Part shown: positions 1-5,486 of the stretch, piece by piece
How the letters are laid out: every line of letters starts with the position of its first letter
Position numbering within the stretch: the first letter of the stretch is position 1
From: Thermococcus sp.
Lineage (GTDB): Archaea; Methanobacteriota_B; Thermococci; Thermococcales; Thermococcaceae
NCBI RefSeq assembly: GCF_027066465.1
Contig: NZ_JAMONU010000115.1
Location: 1-9,896, forward strand
Direction: 5' to 3'
DNA: 9,896 bases
The notes under the pieces: generated by a model
Databases searched by the model: none
Seen by the model: only the letters and a program-made list of their open reading frames with translations
What the model was told of the DNA's origin: nothing
Program-made: the position numbers and the translations under genes

Positions 1-1
1 G

Positions 2-1075
2 GAGAAAATCAGCGAGTTCGTCGCCAACGGCGAGCTCGATGCGGAGTTCATCAAGGTCGAGAGCGAGCACTCAGCAATTTCCGCCTGTGTCGGTGCCTCA
101 GCGGCGGGAGTCAGGGTATTCACTGCCACAGCCTCTCAGGGTCTGGCTTTGATGCACGAGATACTCTACATAGCCTCAGGAATGCGCCTTCCGATAGTCA
201 TGGCAATCGGAAACCGCGCACTCAGCTCGCCGATTAACATCTGGAACGATTGGCAGGACAGTATAAGCGAGCGCGACACCGGCTGGATGCAGTTCTACGC
301 CGAGAACAACCAGGAGGCCCTCGATTTAATCCTCATAGCCTACAAGGTCGCCGAGGACGAGAGGGTTCTCCTGCCGGCGATGGTCGGCTTCGACGCGTTC
401 ATCCTGACCCACACGGTTGAACCAGTTGAGATTCCGGACCAGGAGGTAGTTGACGAGTTCCTCGGCGAATACGAGCCGAAGCACGCCTACATAGACCCGA
501 AGAGGCCCATAACCCAGGGTGCCCTCGGCTTCCCTGCCCACTACATGGAAGCTCGCTATGGCGTCTGGCAGGCCAACGAGAACGCCAAGAAGGTCATAGA
601 CGAAGTCTTTGCCGAGTTCGAGAAGCGCTTTGGCAGGAAGTACCAGAAGGTTGAGGAGTACAGGACAGAGGATGCGGACATAATACTCGTCACCATGGGT
701 TCGCTCGCAGGAACCGTCAAGGAGTACGTGGACAGGATGAGGAAGAAGGGCGTCAAGGTTGGGGCTGCGAAGCTCACGGTTTACAGGCCGTTCCCGGTTG
801 AAGAGGTCAGGGAGCTTGCCAAGAAGGCCAAGGTGATAGCGCTCCTCGAGAAGAACGTTACCTACAGCATCGGCGGTGCGCTCTTCCAGGACTTCAGCAG
901 GGCCCTCGTCAACCTCGACGAGAGGCCGAAGCTCGTGGACTTCATAGTCGGACTCGGCGGCAGGGACGTAACCTTTGGCCAGCTTGATGAGGCCCTCGCG
1001 ATTGCCCAGAAGGCCCTTGCCGGTGAGGAGTATCCCGAGGTAAGCTGGATTGGACTCAGGAAGGAGATTCTGTGA
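2..1075 (+). CDS. porA: Pyruvate:ferredoxin oxidoreductase alpha subunit, 5' end missing
   Basis: This is the alpha subunit of the heterotetrameric archaeal pyruvate:ferredoxin oxidoreductase, a cytoplasmic enzyme that converts pyruvate and CoA to acetyl-CoA and CO2 while reducing ferredoxin. The frame is open from base 2, so the gene begins upstream of the window. The 357 residues present are about 37 fewer than the roughly 394 usual for the family, and the missing part should hold the pyruvate-contacting PITP-type motif. Visible family segments include VESEHSAIS and FTATASQG near the start, GNRALSSPINIWNDWQD, the long alpha-type middle, and GSLAGTVKE, VYRPFPVEE and GLGGRDVTF in the C-terminal transketolase-like domain. 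The TGA stop lies 10 bases before the porB start, so the two are co-translated. The order A then B, with delta and gamma genes presumably upstream, matches Thermococcales por loci. The alternative, 2-ketoisovalerate oxidoreductase, is less likely because the adjacent beta subunit is clearly of the pyruvate type. Confidence 0.94.
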   Translation, partial: EKISEFVANGELDAEFIKVESEHSAISACVGASAAGVRVFTATASQGLALMHEILYIASGMRLPIVMAIGNRALSSPINIWNDWQDSISERDTGWMQFYAENNQEALDLILIAYKVAEDERVLLPAMVGFDAFILTHTVEPVEIPDQEVVDEFLGEYEPKHAYIDPKRPITQGALGFPAHYMEARYGVWQANENAKKVIDEVFAEFEKRFGRKYQKVEEYRTEDADIILVTMGSLAGTVKEYVDRMRKKGVKVGAAKLTVYRPFPVEEVRELAKKAKVIALLEKNVTYSIGGALFQDFSRALVNLDERPKLVDFIVGLGGRDVTFGQLDEALAIAQKALAGEEYPEVSWIGLRKEIL

Positions 1076-1085
1076 GGTGATGGAG

Positions 1086-2081
1086 ATGGCCGTTAGGAAG
1101 CCCCCAATCACGACTCGCGAGTATTGGGCGCCCGGTCACGCCGCCTGTGCCGGCTGTGGCTGTGCAACCGGAATGAAACTCGTTACTAAGGCCTTTAGCG
1201 AGGCCATGGAGGAGAAGTACGGCGACCCGGATGCGTTCGCCATAGCCCACGCGACCGGGTGTATGGAGGTCGTCTCGGCGGTGTTCCCCTACACCGCCTG
1301 GAAGGTTCCGTGGTTACACGTGGCCTTTGAGAACGCAGCGGCTGCCGCGAGCGGTATCGATGCTGCATGGAAGAAGAAGGGAATCAAGGGCAAGATACTG
1401 GCCTTCGGTGGAGACGGCGGAACCGCTGACATCGGTCTTCAGGCCTTGAGCGGCATGCTCGAGCGCTGGCACAACGTGGTTTACGTCATGTACGACAACG
1501 AGGCTTACATGAACACTGGAATTCAGCGCTCAAGCTCAACCCCCTACGGAGCCTGGACGACCACCTCACCACCCGGCAAGTACTCCATCGGTGAGGACAA
1601 GCCCAAGAAGTGGGTCGCCCTTATAGCTGCAGCCCATATGATACCGTACGCCGCGACCGCGAGCATTGGAAATCCCTTTGACCTTGTCAGAAAGGTCAAG
1701 AAAGCGGCGAAGCTCGATGGACCTGCTTTCATTCAGATGCACTGCACCTGCCCGACCGGATGGAAGAGCCCGCTCGAGAAGGGCGTCGAGATAGCCCGCT
1801 TAGCAATCGAGACCGGTGTATGGCCGCTCTTCGAGATTGAGAACGGTGACTTCCACAACATCAAGATACAGAGCCCCGGAGGAGGTGCCAAGGTCAAGCG
1901 CGAGGGCGGAAGGGTAGTTGCCATCGAGTTCAAGAAGCCCATCGAGGAGTACCTTAAGTTACAGGGCAGGTTCAAGCACCTCTTCAAGAGGCCGGAAGCA
2001 ATAGATGAGCTCAGGAACCAGATTAAGGCCATGTGGAAGGTTCTCGGTGTTGAAGTCTACCTCCCCAAGCCCGGGGAGTGA
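1086..2081 (+). CDS. porB: Pyruvate:ferredoxin oxidoreductase beta subunit
   Basis: This is the thiamine-diphosphate-binding beta subunit of pyruvate:ferredoxin oxidoreductase, 331 residues, the usual length. The N-terminal CAGCGC motif (Cys21, Cys24), Cys59 in TGCME and Cys220/Cys222 in CTCPTGW supply ligands for the [4Fe-4S] cluster near the cofactor. The thiamine diphosphate motif starts at GGDGGTAD (residues 108-115) and ends at YDNEAYMNTG (136-145). An ATG at 1080 is in frame, but the start at 1086 (MAVRKPP) is preferred: the GGTGAT at 1076-1081 is correctly spaced for it, and family members begin with this sequence. It follows porA closely and is followed by a T-rich stretch, so it is the last gene of the por operon. 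Nothing suggests damage or transfer. Confidence 0.96.
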   Translation: MAVRKPPITTREYWAPGHAACAGCGCATGMKLVTKAFSEAMEEKYGDPDAFAIAHATGCMEVVSAVFPYTAWKVPWLHVAFENAAAAASGIDAAWKKKGIKGKILAFGGDGGTADIGLQALSGMLERWHNVVYVMYDNEAYMNTGIQRSSSTPYGAWTTTSPPGKYSIGEDKPKKWVALIAAAHMIPYAATASIGNPFDLVRKVKKAAKLDGPAFIQMHCTCPTGWKSPLEKGVEIARLAIETGVWPLFEIENGDFHNIKIQSPGGGAKVKREGGRVVAIEFKKPIEEYLKLQGRFKHLFKRPEAIDELRNQIKAMWKVLGVEVYLPKPGE

Positions 2082-2099
2082 TTTTTACCCCTCTTTTCT
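2082..2099 (+). terminator. T-tract terminator after porB
   Basis: Directly after the porB stop there is a run of five T (2082-2086), then CCCC and a run of four T (2094-2097). Archaeal RNA polymerase often ends transcription at such T tracts without a hairpin. A new promoter lies just downstream, which fits an operon boundary here. Confidence 0.5.
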
Positions 2100-2114
2100 G
2101 AATTTTGCAGGACT

Positions 2115-2164
2115 GAACCAAAAATAGTTTTTTATTTGGCGCTTCTAATTATTGTTGGGGTGGT
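2115..2164 (+). promoter_or_regulatory. Promoter and ribosome binding site for the two unknown plus-strand genes
   Basis: An A-rich block (about 2119-2125) is followed by a TATA-like TTTTTTAT at 2128-2135. Adding about 25 bases puts transcription start near 2157 and leaves a leader of about 10 bases. The leader holds GGGGTGGT (2157-2164), a ribosome binding site for the ATG at 2168. The position is inferred by spacing, not measured. Confidence 0.5.
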
Positions 2165-2167
2165 ATA

Positions 2168-2431
2168 ATGGCCGTTGTCGTCAGGGTCGAGGTTGAAGAA
2201 AAGGGGATAGAGGAGCTTCTGGAGAAAATAAAGAAGGCGCTCTCATTCGTTGAAAAGGACGACGTCTTCAGGATGATGCTCAACAGACAGCTCGGGGAAG
2301 AAGGGGGGAGCGAGATTGACCACTACAAGAGGCTCATAGAGGCACTCAGAAAAACGGTTGAGCAGGTTGAGGACATCGAGAGGACCATAGACGTTGAAAA
2401 GGCCCTCAGGAGGCTGGAGGTGATACCATGA
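2168..2431 (+). CDS. Small protein of unknown function, first of a pair
   Basis: I do not recognise this 87-residue protein. It is highly charged, with many Glu and Lys, has no cysteines and no membrane segment. It reads as a short beta strand (AVVVRVEVEEK) followed by a helix (about 14-30) and a long helix from about residue 50 to the end that includes ALRKTVEQVEDIERTI, which could form a coiled coil. It has its own promoter and a strong ribosome binding site. Its stop overlaps the start of the next gene by four bases (ATGA, 2428-2431), so the two proteins are probably made together and may interact. It is likely a real gene: codon use is like its neighbours and the overlap is typical of operons. 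It may be conserved only in Thermococcales, but that cannot be judged from here. Confidence 0.75.
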   Translation: MAVVVRVEVEEKGIEELLEKIKKALSFVEKDDVFRMMLNRQLGEEGGSEIDHYKRLIEALRKTVEQVEDIERTIDVEKALRRLEVIP

Positions 2432-2952
2432 AGTGGAAGTTCGAAGTCGAAGGCGAGAACAAGGGGCAGATACTCGAGGATGTCAGTGTTAAGCTCATGA
2501 ACGCCCTCAACGAGAGGGAAAAGCTCAAGAAAGAGCTGGAGGAGCTGCACGTCGAGGCCCTTGAGCTGTCCAACAGGATTCTCCTCCACCAGAAGGTCTC
2601 GAAGATGGTCCGCCTCGTGGCCAGAAAGCTCAACCGCTCCTACACGACGAGGCTCGACCTCCCCCTCGATGAGGGGAAAGCCGACGGCTGTTGCTATCGG
2701 ATAGAGTTCATAGGAGCCGGCTCGCTGGCAATCTTCGAGTTCAGGTTTGAAGACCTGTACTCATTCTTCAAGAACCTCCACAAGGTCAGGGAGGAGGCGG
2801 AGGGGGTCATATACAGGGCCGTTGAGGACTACATATCAAAGCGGGACGAGCTGACTGGGGACGACGAAGTTCAGCTCAGAAGGCTCGCCGAGGAGTACTA
2901 CCTCCACTTCACGGTTGTCCTCGACGCCCTTGAGTCAAGCGTTAAGTATTAG
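2428..2952 (+). CDS. Protein of unknown function with N-terminal coiled coil, second of a pair
   Basis: I do not recognise this 174-residue protein. Residues about 20-52 form a strongly heptad-like, charged helix (NALNEREKLKKELEELHVE), followed by a basic helix rich in Lys and Arg (about 57-70). A more globular part follows, with DGCCYRIEFIGAGSLAIFEF (about 86-105) likely forming beta strands, then two further acidic helices to the C-terminus. The two adjacent cysteines (CC) are the only ones and do not make a recognisable metal site. There is no signal peptide or membrane segment, so it is probably cytoplasmic. Its ATG overlaps the stop of the 87-residue gene, which points to translational coupling and perhaps a complex. 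It ends 22 bases from the end of a convergent gene. Confidence 0.75.
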   Translation: MKWKFEVEGENKGQILEDVSVKLMNALNEREKLKKELEELHVEALELSNRILLHQKVSKMVRLVARKLNRSYTTRLDLPLDEGKADGCCYRIEFIGAGSLAIFEFRFEDLYSFFKNLHKVREEAEGVIYRAVEDYISKRDELTGDDEVQLRRLAEEYYLHFTVVLDALESSVKY

Positions 2953-2974
2953 TTAGTTAATGTAAGGCTAAAAC

Positions 2975-3445
2975 TTAATCAAAGAACTCTTTAAAAGTTA
3001 AGGTTAACCCATATATACACCTTTTAATTTTTTTAGTTATCATTTTCCAATTCTCAGGTTGACAGCCGAGGATTAATACCCTCGTGTCGGGTAAGAGCTC
3101 GCTCACGTGCCTCAGAGTGACCTCAAGTTGCGGCCTGAACTCCTCGGGAACGTCTTCAATGGCCTCCCAGGGCTCGGCAACGACGAGCTTTCCCGGTTCC
3201 TCACCGAGCTCGAGGGAGACAGCGATGATAAGAAGCTCCGGGGCGAACCTGACCGTAACTCCGGCCTGGCTCTCCGGAACCTCCCTGCAGTTGAGGACGA
3301 GGAAGTTCGGGTTTCTAATGGCTATCATAAGGGCCTCGGCAAGGTAGGCCCCAAAGCCGTAGTCGCCCCGCTTTTCGTTTCCTATCCCCCACAGGACTAC
3401 TCTCCTTGCATTTCCGATAACGTCCTTTAGTTCTATCCTTTCCAT
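2975..3445 (-). CDS. Hydrogenase maturation protease (HycI/HybD) family protein with altered metal ligands
   Basis: This 156-residue protein has the fold signature of the endopeptidases that trim the large subunit of NiFe hydrogenases: a strand then GIGNEKRGDYGFG (residues 20-32), the LLIIAVS strand (71-77) followed by a GEEPG turn, and LILGCQPEN (124-132) matching the family's LGIQPD-type motif. In HycI/HybD, nickel-contacting residues are an acidic residue in the first loop, an Asp after the second strand and a His. By my alignment the first is Tyr29 here (GDY for GDD/TDE), the Asp is Val76 or Ser77, and no His sits at the third site (around residues 103-106). It may therefore not be a nickel-dependent protease. 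It is last in the CO dehydrogenase operon, 26 bases after the preceding stop, with GGTGGTG as ribosome binding site (3452-3458). No hydrogenase gene is visible. A maturation or chaperone-like role for CO dehydrogenase is speculative. Confidence 0.8.
   Translation of the reverse strand: MERIELKDVIGNARRVVLWGIGNEKRGDYGFGAYLAEALMIAIRNPNFLVLNCREVPESQAGVTVRFAPELLIIAVSLELGEEPGKLVVAEPWEAIEDVPEEFRPQLEVTLRHVSELLPDTRVLILGCQPENWKMITKKIKRCIYGLTLTFKEFFD
3021..3045 (+). terminator. Possible T-tract terminator for the unknown gene pair
   Basis: On the plus strand there is a TTTTAATTTTTTT stretch (about 3022-3034) followed by further T-rich sequence. It is the nearest plausible archaeal terminator for the plus-strand pair ending at 2952. 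It lies inside the coding part of the convergent gene, so the two transcripts would overlap at their 3' ends. The assignment is weak. Confidence 0.3.
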
Positions 3446-3471
3446 TTTCGCACCACCTAAACAAAAAGGTG

Positions 3472-3996
3472 TCAGAGAACGGAGTAGCCGGAAATAACGC
3501 TCCTCTCCAGCTCCTCGTCGCTTAGCTCGCGCTGGTGCTCCGGAATGTTCTTGGCGCGCCTCTCCTTAACGAGTTCGAGGACAATCTCAAGCGGGCCGTA
3601 CTGAATCGCCTCTGCCGGGCACATAAGGGCGCAGGCCGGCTCGAGTCCCTCCTCGCGTCTGTCGGCGCACATATCGCACTTGGTTATCGCCTTCACCTTG
3701 AGGCTGTAGAATGGAACGCCGTAGGGGCAGACCTGCAGGCAGGCTAGACAACCGATGCACTTCTCCTCGTGGATTCTAACTGCACCGTCCTCGTCGCGGT
3801 ATATCGCGTGGGTGGGGCAGACCCTGAGACAGGGAGCATCGTCGCAGTGCTTGCAGTTTATCGGGACGTACTGCTTGTTCTCGGTCACGTAAATCCTGAT
3901 GTTGGGATTGCCATCGTGAATGAATGCACAGACGGTTTCACAGGTCTCACAGCCGATGCAGGTGAGGTAGTCGAGGTAGAGGTACTTCCGCTCCAT
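3472..3996 (-). CDS. CooF-like ferredoxin with four [4Fe-4S] clusters (second copy)
   Basis: This 174-residue cytoplasmic electron carrier belongs to the CooF/HycB/DmsB group. Sixteen cysteines fall in four motifs: CIGCETCETVC (13-23), CKHCDDAPCLRVCP (48-61), CIGCLACLQVCP (80-91) and CDMCx11CxxxCP (107-127). This is enough for four [4Fe-4S] clusters. The ATG at 3996 is chosen over the in-frame one at 4017: it is preceded by GGGGGGAG at good distance and forms TGATG with the stop of the oxidoreductase gene, and homologues start close to the first cluster motif. Being coupled to the flavoprotein gene rather than to cooS, it probably serves the flavoprotein, passing electrons between CooF, a free ferredoxin and the FAD enzyme (inference). 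The C-terminal 45 residues are charged and helical without further motifs. It is related to, but clearly different from, the CooF encoded beside cooS. Confidence 0.9.
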   Translation of the reverse strand: MERKYLYLDYLTCIGCETCETVCAFIHDGNPNIRIYVTENKQYVPINCKHCDDAPCLRVCPTHAIYRDEDGAVRIHEEKCIGCLACLQVCPYGVPFYSLKVKAITKCDMCADRREEGLEPACALMCPAEAIQYGPLEIVLELVKERRAKNIPEHQRELSDEELERSVISGYSVL

Positions 3997-5048
3997 CAGA
4001 GCTCCCCCCTGAGCCATTTGTCTATTGAAACCGCCGTGTACAGGCCGTCCTTTATGGCCCTGCCGACTTTCGTCGGGCCGTTGACGACGTCGCCGGCCGC
4101 GAAGATTCCCTCGACGCTCGTCATGTGCCTCGAATCCACGACTATCCTTCCCCTTCTGTCAGTGGCGAGGTATGACCCGTTAACCGGTGGAGTTGAAACC
4201 ATTCCTATGGCGAAGACGAGATAGTCCAGCTCGACCTGAAACTCTGAGCCGGGAATGGGAATTGGTCTCCTCCTTCCCGTTTCGTCGGGCTCTCCGAGCC
4301 TCGTCCTCAGGAGCTCGATGGCTTTAACCCTGCCGTTCTCACCTATAACGCGCTTCGGTGTTACGAGCTCGAACCATTTAACTCCCCTGTTTCTCAAAAT
4401 GTTTATCTCGTAGGCTCCCGCCGGAGCCTCTCTTATCGTCCTGCGGTAAAATATCTCAACCTCGGCTCCGAGGCGGTTGCACTCGAAGGCTACGTCGACC
4501 GCCGTCAAACCGGCTCCTATGATGCCGACCTTCTTGCCCTTTAAATCGGGAACCTTCTCCTTTGGAACGTAGCCGAGCTCGTGCCCCTTTATCCAGAAGA
4601 GGAGCTCGAGAGGCGAGATTATGCCCTCGAGGTCGTCTCCGGGAATTCCTATCCTCCTAACGTTCCATATCCCCGTCGCTATGAGCACGGCGTCGTATTT
4701 TTCCTTCAGCTCGCTCAGCCTAACCACCCTTTCGTAGAACTCGTCGCCCTCGTCCTGTCTCTCACCTTCCATGACCTTCGTTTTTGGATAGTATGTTACC
4801 TCAAACTCTTCCTCAAGCTCTTTAGCTCCGAGGCGAACCCTCTCAACCGGAATCCTGAACTCCGGGATAACGAAGAGCATGAGCCCGCCGGGTTCCGGCA
4901 TTTTATCGTAGATATCAACGTCATGACCCTTACAGACGAGGTAACCGGCGGCCGTCAATCCCGCGGGGCCGGCCCCGATTATCGCCACCCGTTTGCCGGT
5001 TTTCTCCGGTTTGCTCCTGCAGAGAAACGAAAACTTCATGCCCCTCAT
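3996..5048 (-). CDS. GltD-like FAD/NAD(P)H oxidoreductase
   Basis: This 350-residue flavoprotein resembles the small subunit of glutamate synthase (GltD), NfnB and the ferredoxin:NAD(P)H oxidoreductases found beside CO dehydrogenases. FAD binding is shown by VAIIGAGPAGLTAAGYL (from 21; GxGxxG at 25-30, acidic Asp48) and by GIFAAGDVVNG near residues 314-324. The inserted NAD(P)H domain has VGIIGAGLTAVDVAFE (174-189) ending in FYRR; Arg202-Arg203 is the pattern linked to NADPH preference in this family. The N-terminal iron-sulfur domain usual in GltD is absent and is instead encoded by the neighbouring gene, which overlaps by four bases (ATGA). The start at 5048 is supported by GGGGGGA about seven bases upstream. 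The likely job is transfer between NADP(H) and the low-potential iron-sulfur proteins of this operon. A glutamate synthase role is unlikely because no large subunit is present. Confidence 0.9.
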   Translation of the reverse strand: MRGMKFSFLCRSKPEKTGKRVAIIGAGPAGLTAAGYLVCKGHDVDIYDKMPEPGGLMLFVIPEFRIPVERVRLGAKELEEEFEVTYYPKTKVMEGERQDEGDEFYERVVRLSELKEKYDAVLIATGIWNVRRIGIPGDDLEGIISPLELLFWIKGHELGYVPKEKVPDLKGKKVGIIGAGLTAVDVAFECNRLGAEVEIFYRRTIREAPAGAYEINILRNRGVKWFELVTPKRVIGENGRVKAIELLRTRLGEPDETGRRRPIPIPGSEFQVELDYLVFAIGMVSTPPVNGSYLATDRRGRIVVDSRHMTSVEGIFAAGDVVNGPTKVGRAIKDGLYTAVSIDKWLRGEL

Positions 5049-5452
5049 TTGAGCATCCCCCCGAAGAACTTCAGGTACTCGCTCGGGAACTCCTTAACGC
5101 GCTCGTGCTTGCACCTGTCGCACATGAACACAATCTCTGGGTAATCGTAGAACTTTCCGAGTTTGCGATAAAGAAACTCCGCGGTCTTGACCGTGTAGTC
5201 GAGCTTTTTACCGCAGACCTGACAGTGGGCGTATTCAAATTCAAGGTCAATTCTAGTGGGCTTTCCCTTGATTGCCTGAGTGGGACAGATGCTGTTGCAC
5301 TCGTAGTTGCACTCTTTGCAGAGCTCGGGATGGAAGGAAACGACCCGTTTATCGTTATCCATAACGAATATCGCGTTGTGTGGACACACCTGAGCGCAGA
5401 GTCCACAGCCGATGCAGGCGTCGGCTTTAACCCCCTCGAATTCCTCCTCCAT
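5045..5452 (-). CDS. Two-cluster ferredoxin with C-terminal zinc-ribbon-like domain
   Basis: This 135-residue protein has two [4Fe-4S] motifs, CIGCGLCAQVCP (13-24) and CKECNYECNSICP (45-57; the middle spacing is CxxCxxxCxxxCP, one residue longer than usual). Two CxxC pairs follow at Cys77/Cys80 and Cys111/Cys114, about 30 residues apart, which look like a zinc ribbon or possibly a rubredoxin-like iron site. It has no signal peptide. It overlaps the following flavoprotein gene by four bases and takes the place of the iron-sulfur domain missing from that flavoprotein, so the two probably form one complex. The gap to cooS is 34 bases and contains GAGGTGAT as ribosome binding site (5457-5464). 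The direction of electron flow is inferred, not shown. It could also be a redox sensor or assembly factor, though the gene order favours electron transfer. Confidence 0.85.
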   Translation of the reverse strand: MEEEFEGVKADACIGCGLCAQVCPHNAIFVMDNDKRVVSFHPELCKECNYECNSICPTQAIKGKPTRIDLEFEYAHCQVCGKKLDYTVKTAEFLYRKLGKFYDYPEIVFMCDRCKHERVKEFPSEYLKFFGGMLK

Positions 5453-5486
5453 GGTATCACCTCAAAAAGAGTGAAGAAAGGAGAAA

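Noticed and set aside
326..1111. Long open frame on the minus strand opposite porA
   Set aside because: It is antisense to a certain gene. Such frames are common by chance opposite GC-rich genes with strong codon bias, and its translation shows no family features.
2975..3445. Calling the HycI-like gene a functional hydrogenase protease
   Set aside because: No hydrogenase large subunit is visible and the metal-ligand positions appear lost, so only family membership is claimed.
3997..4017. ATG at 4017 as the start of the second CooF-like gene
   Set aside because: The extra seven residues overlap the end of the flavoprotein gene and contain the GGGGGGAG ribosome binding site. The TGATG start at 3996 is better supported.
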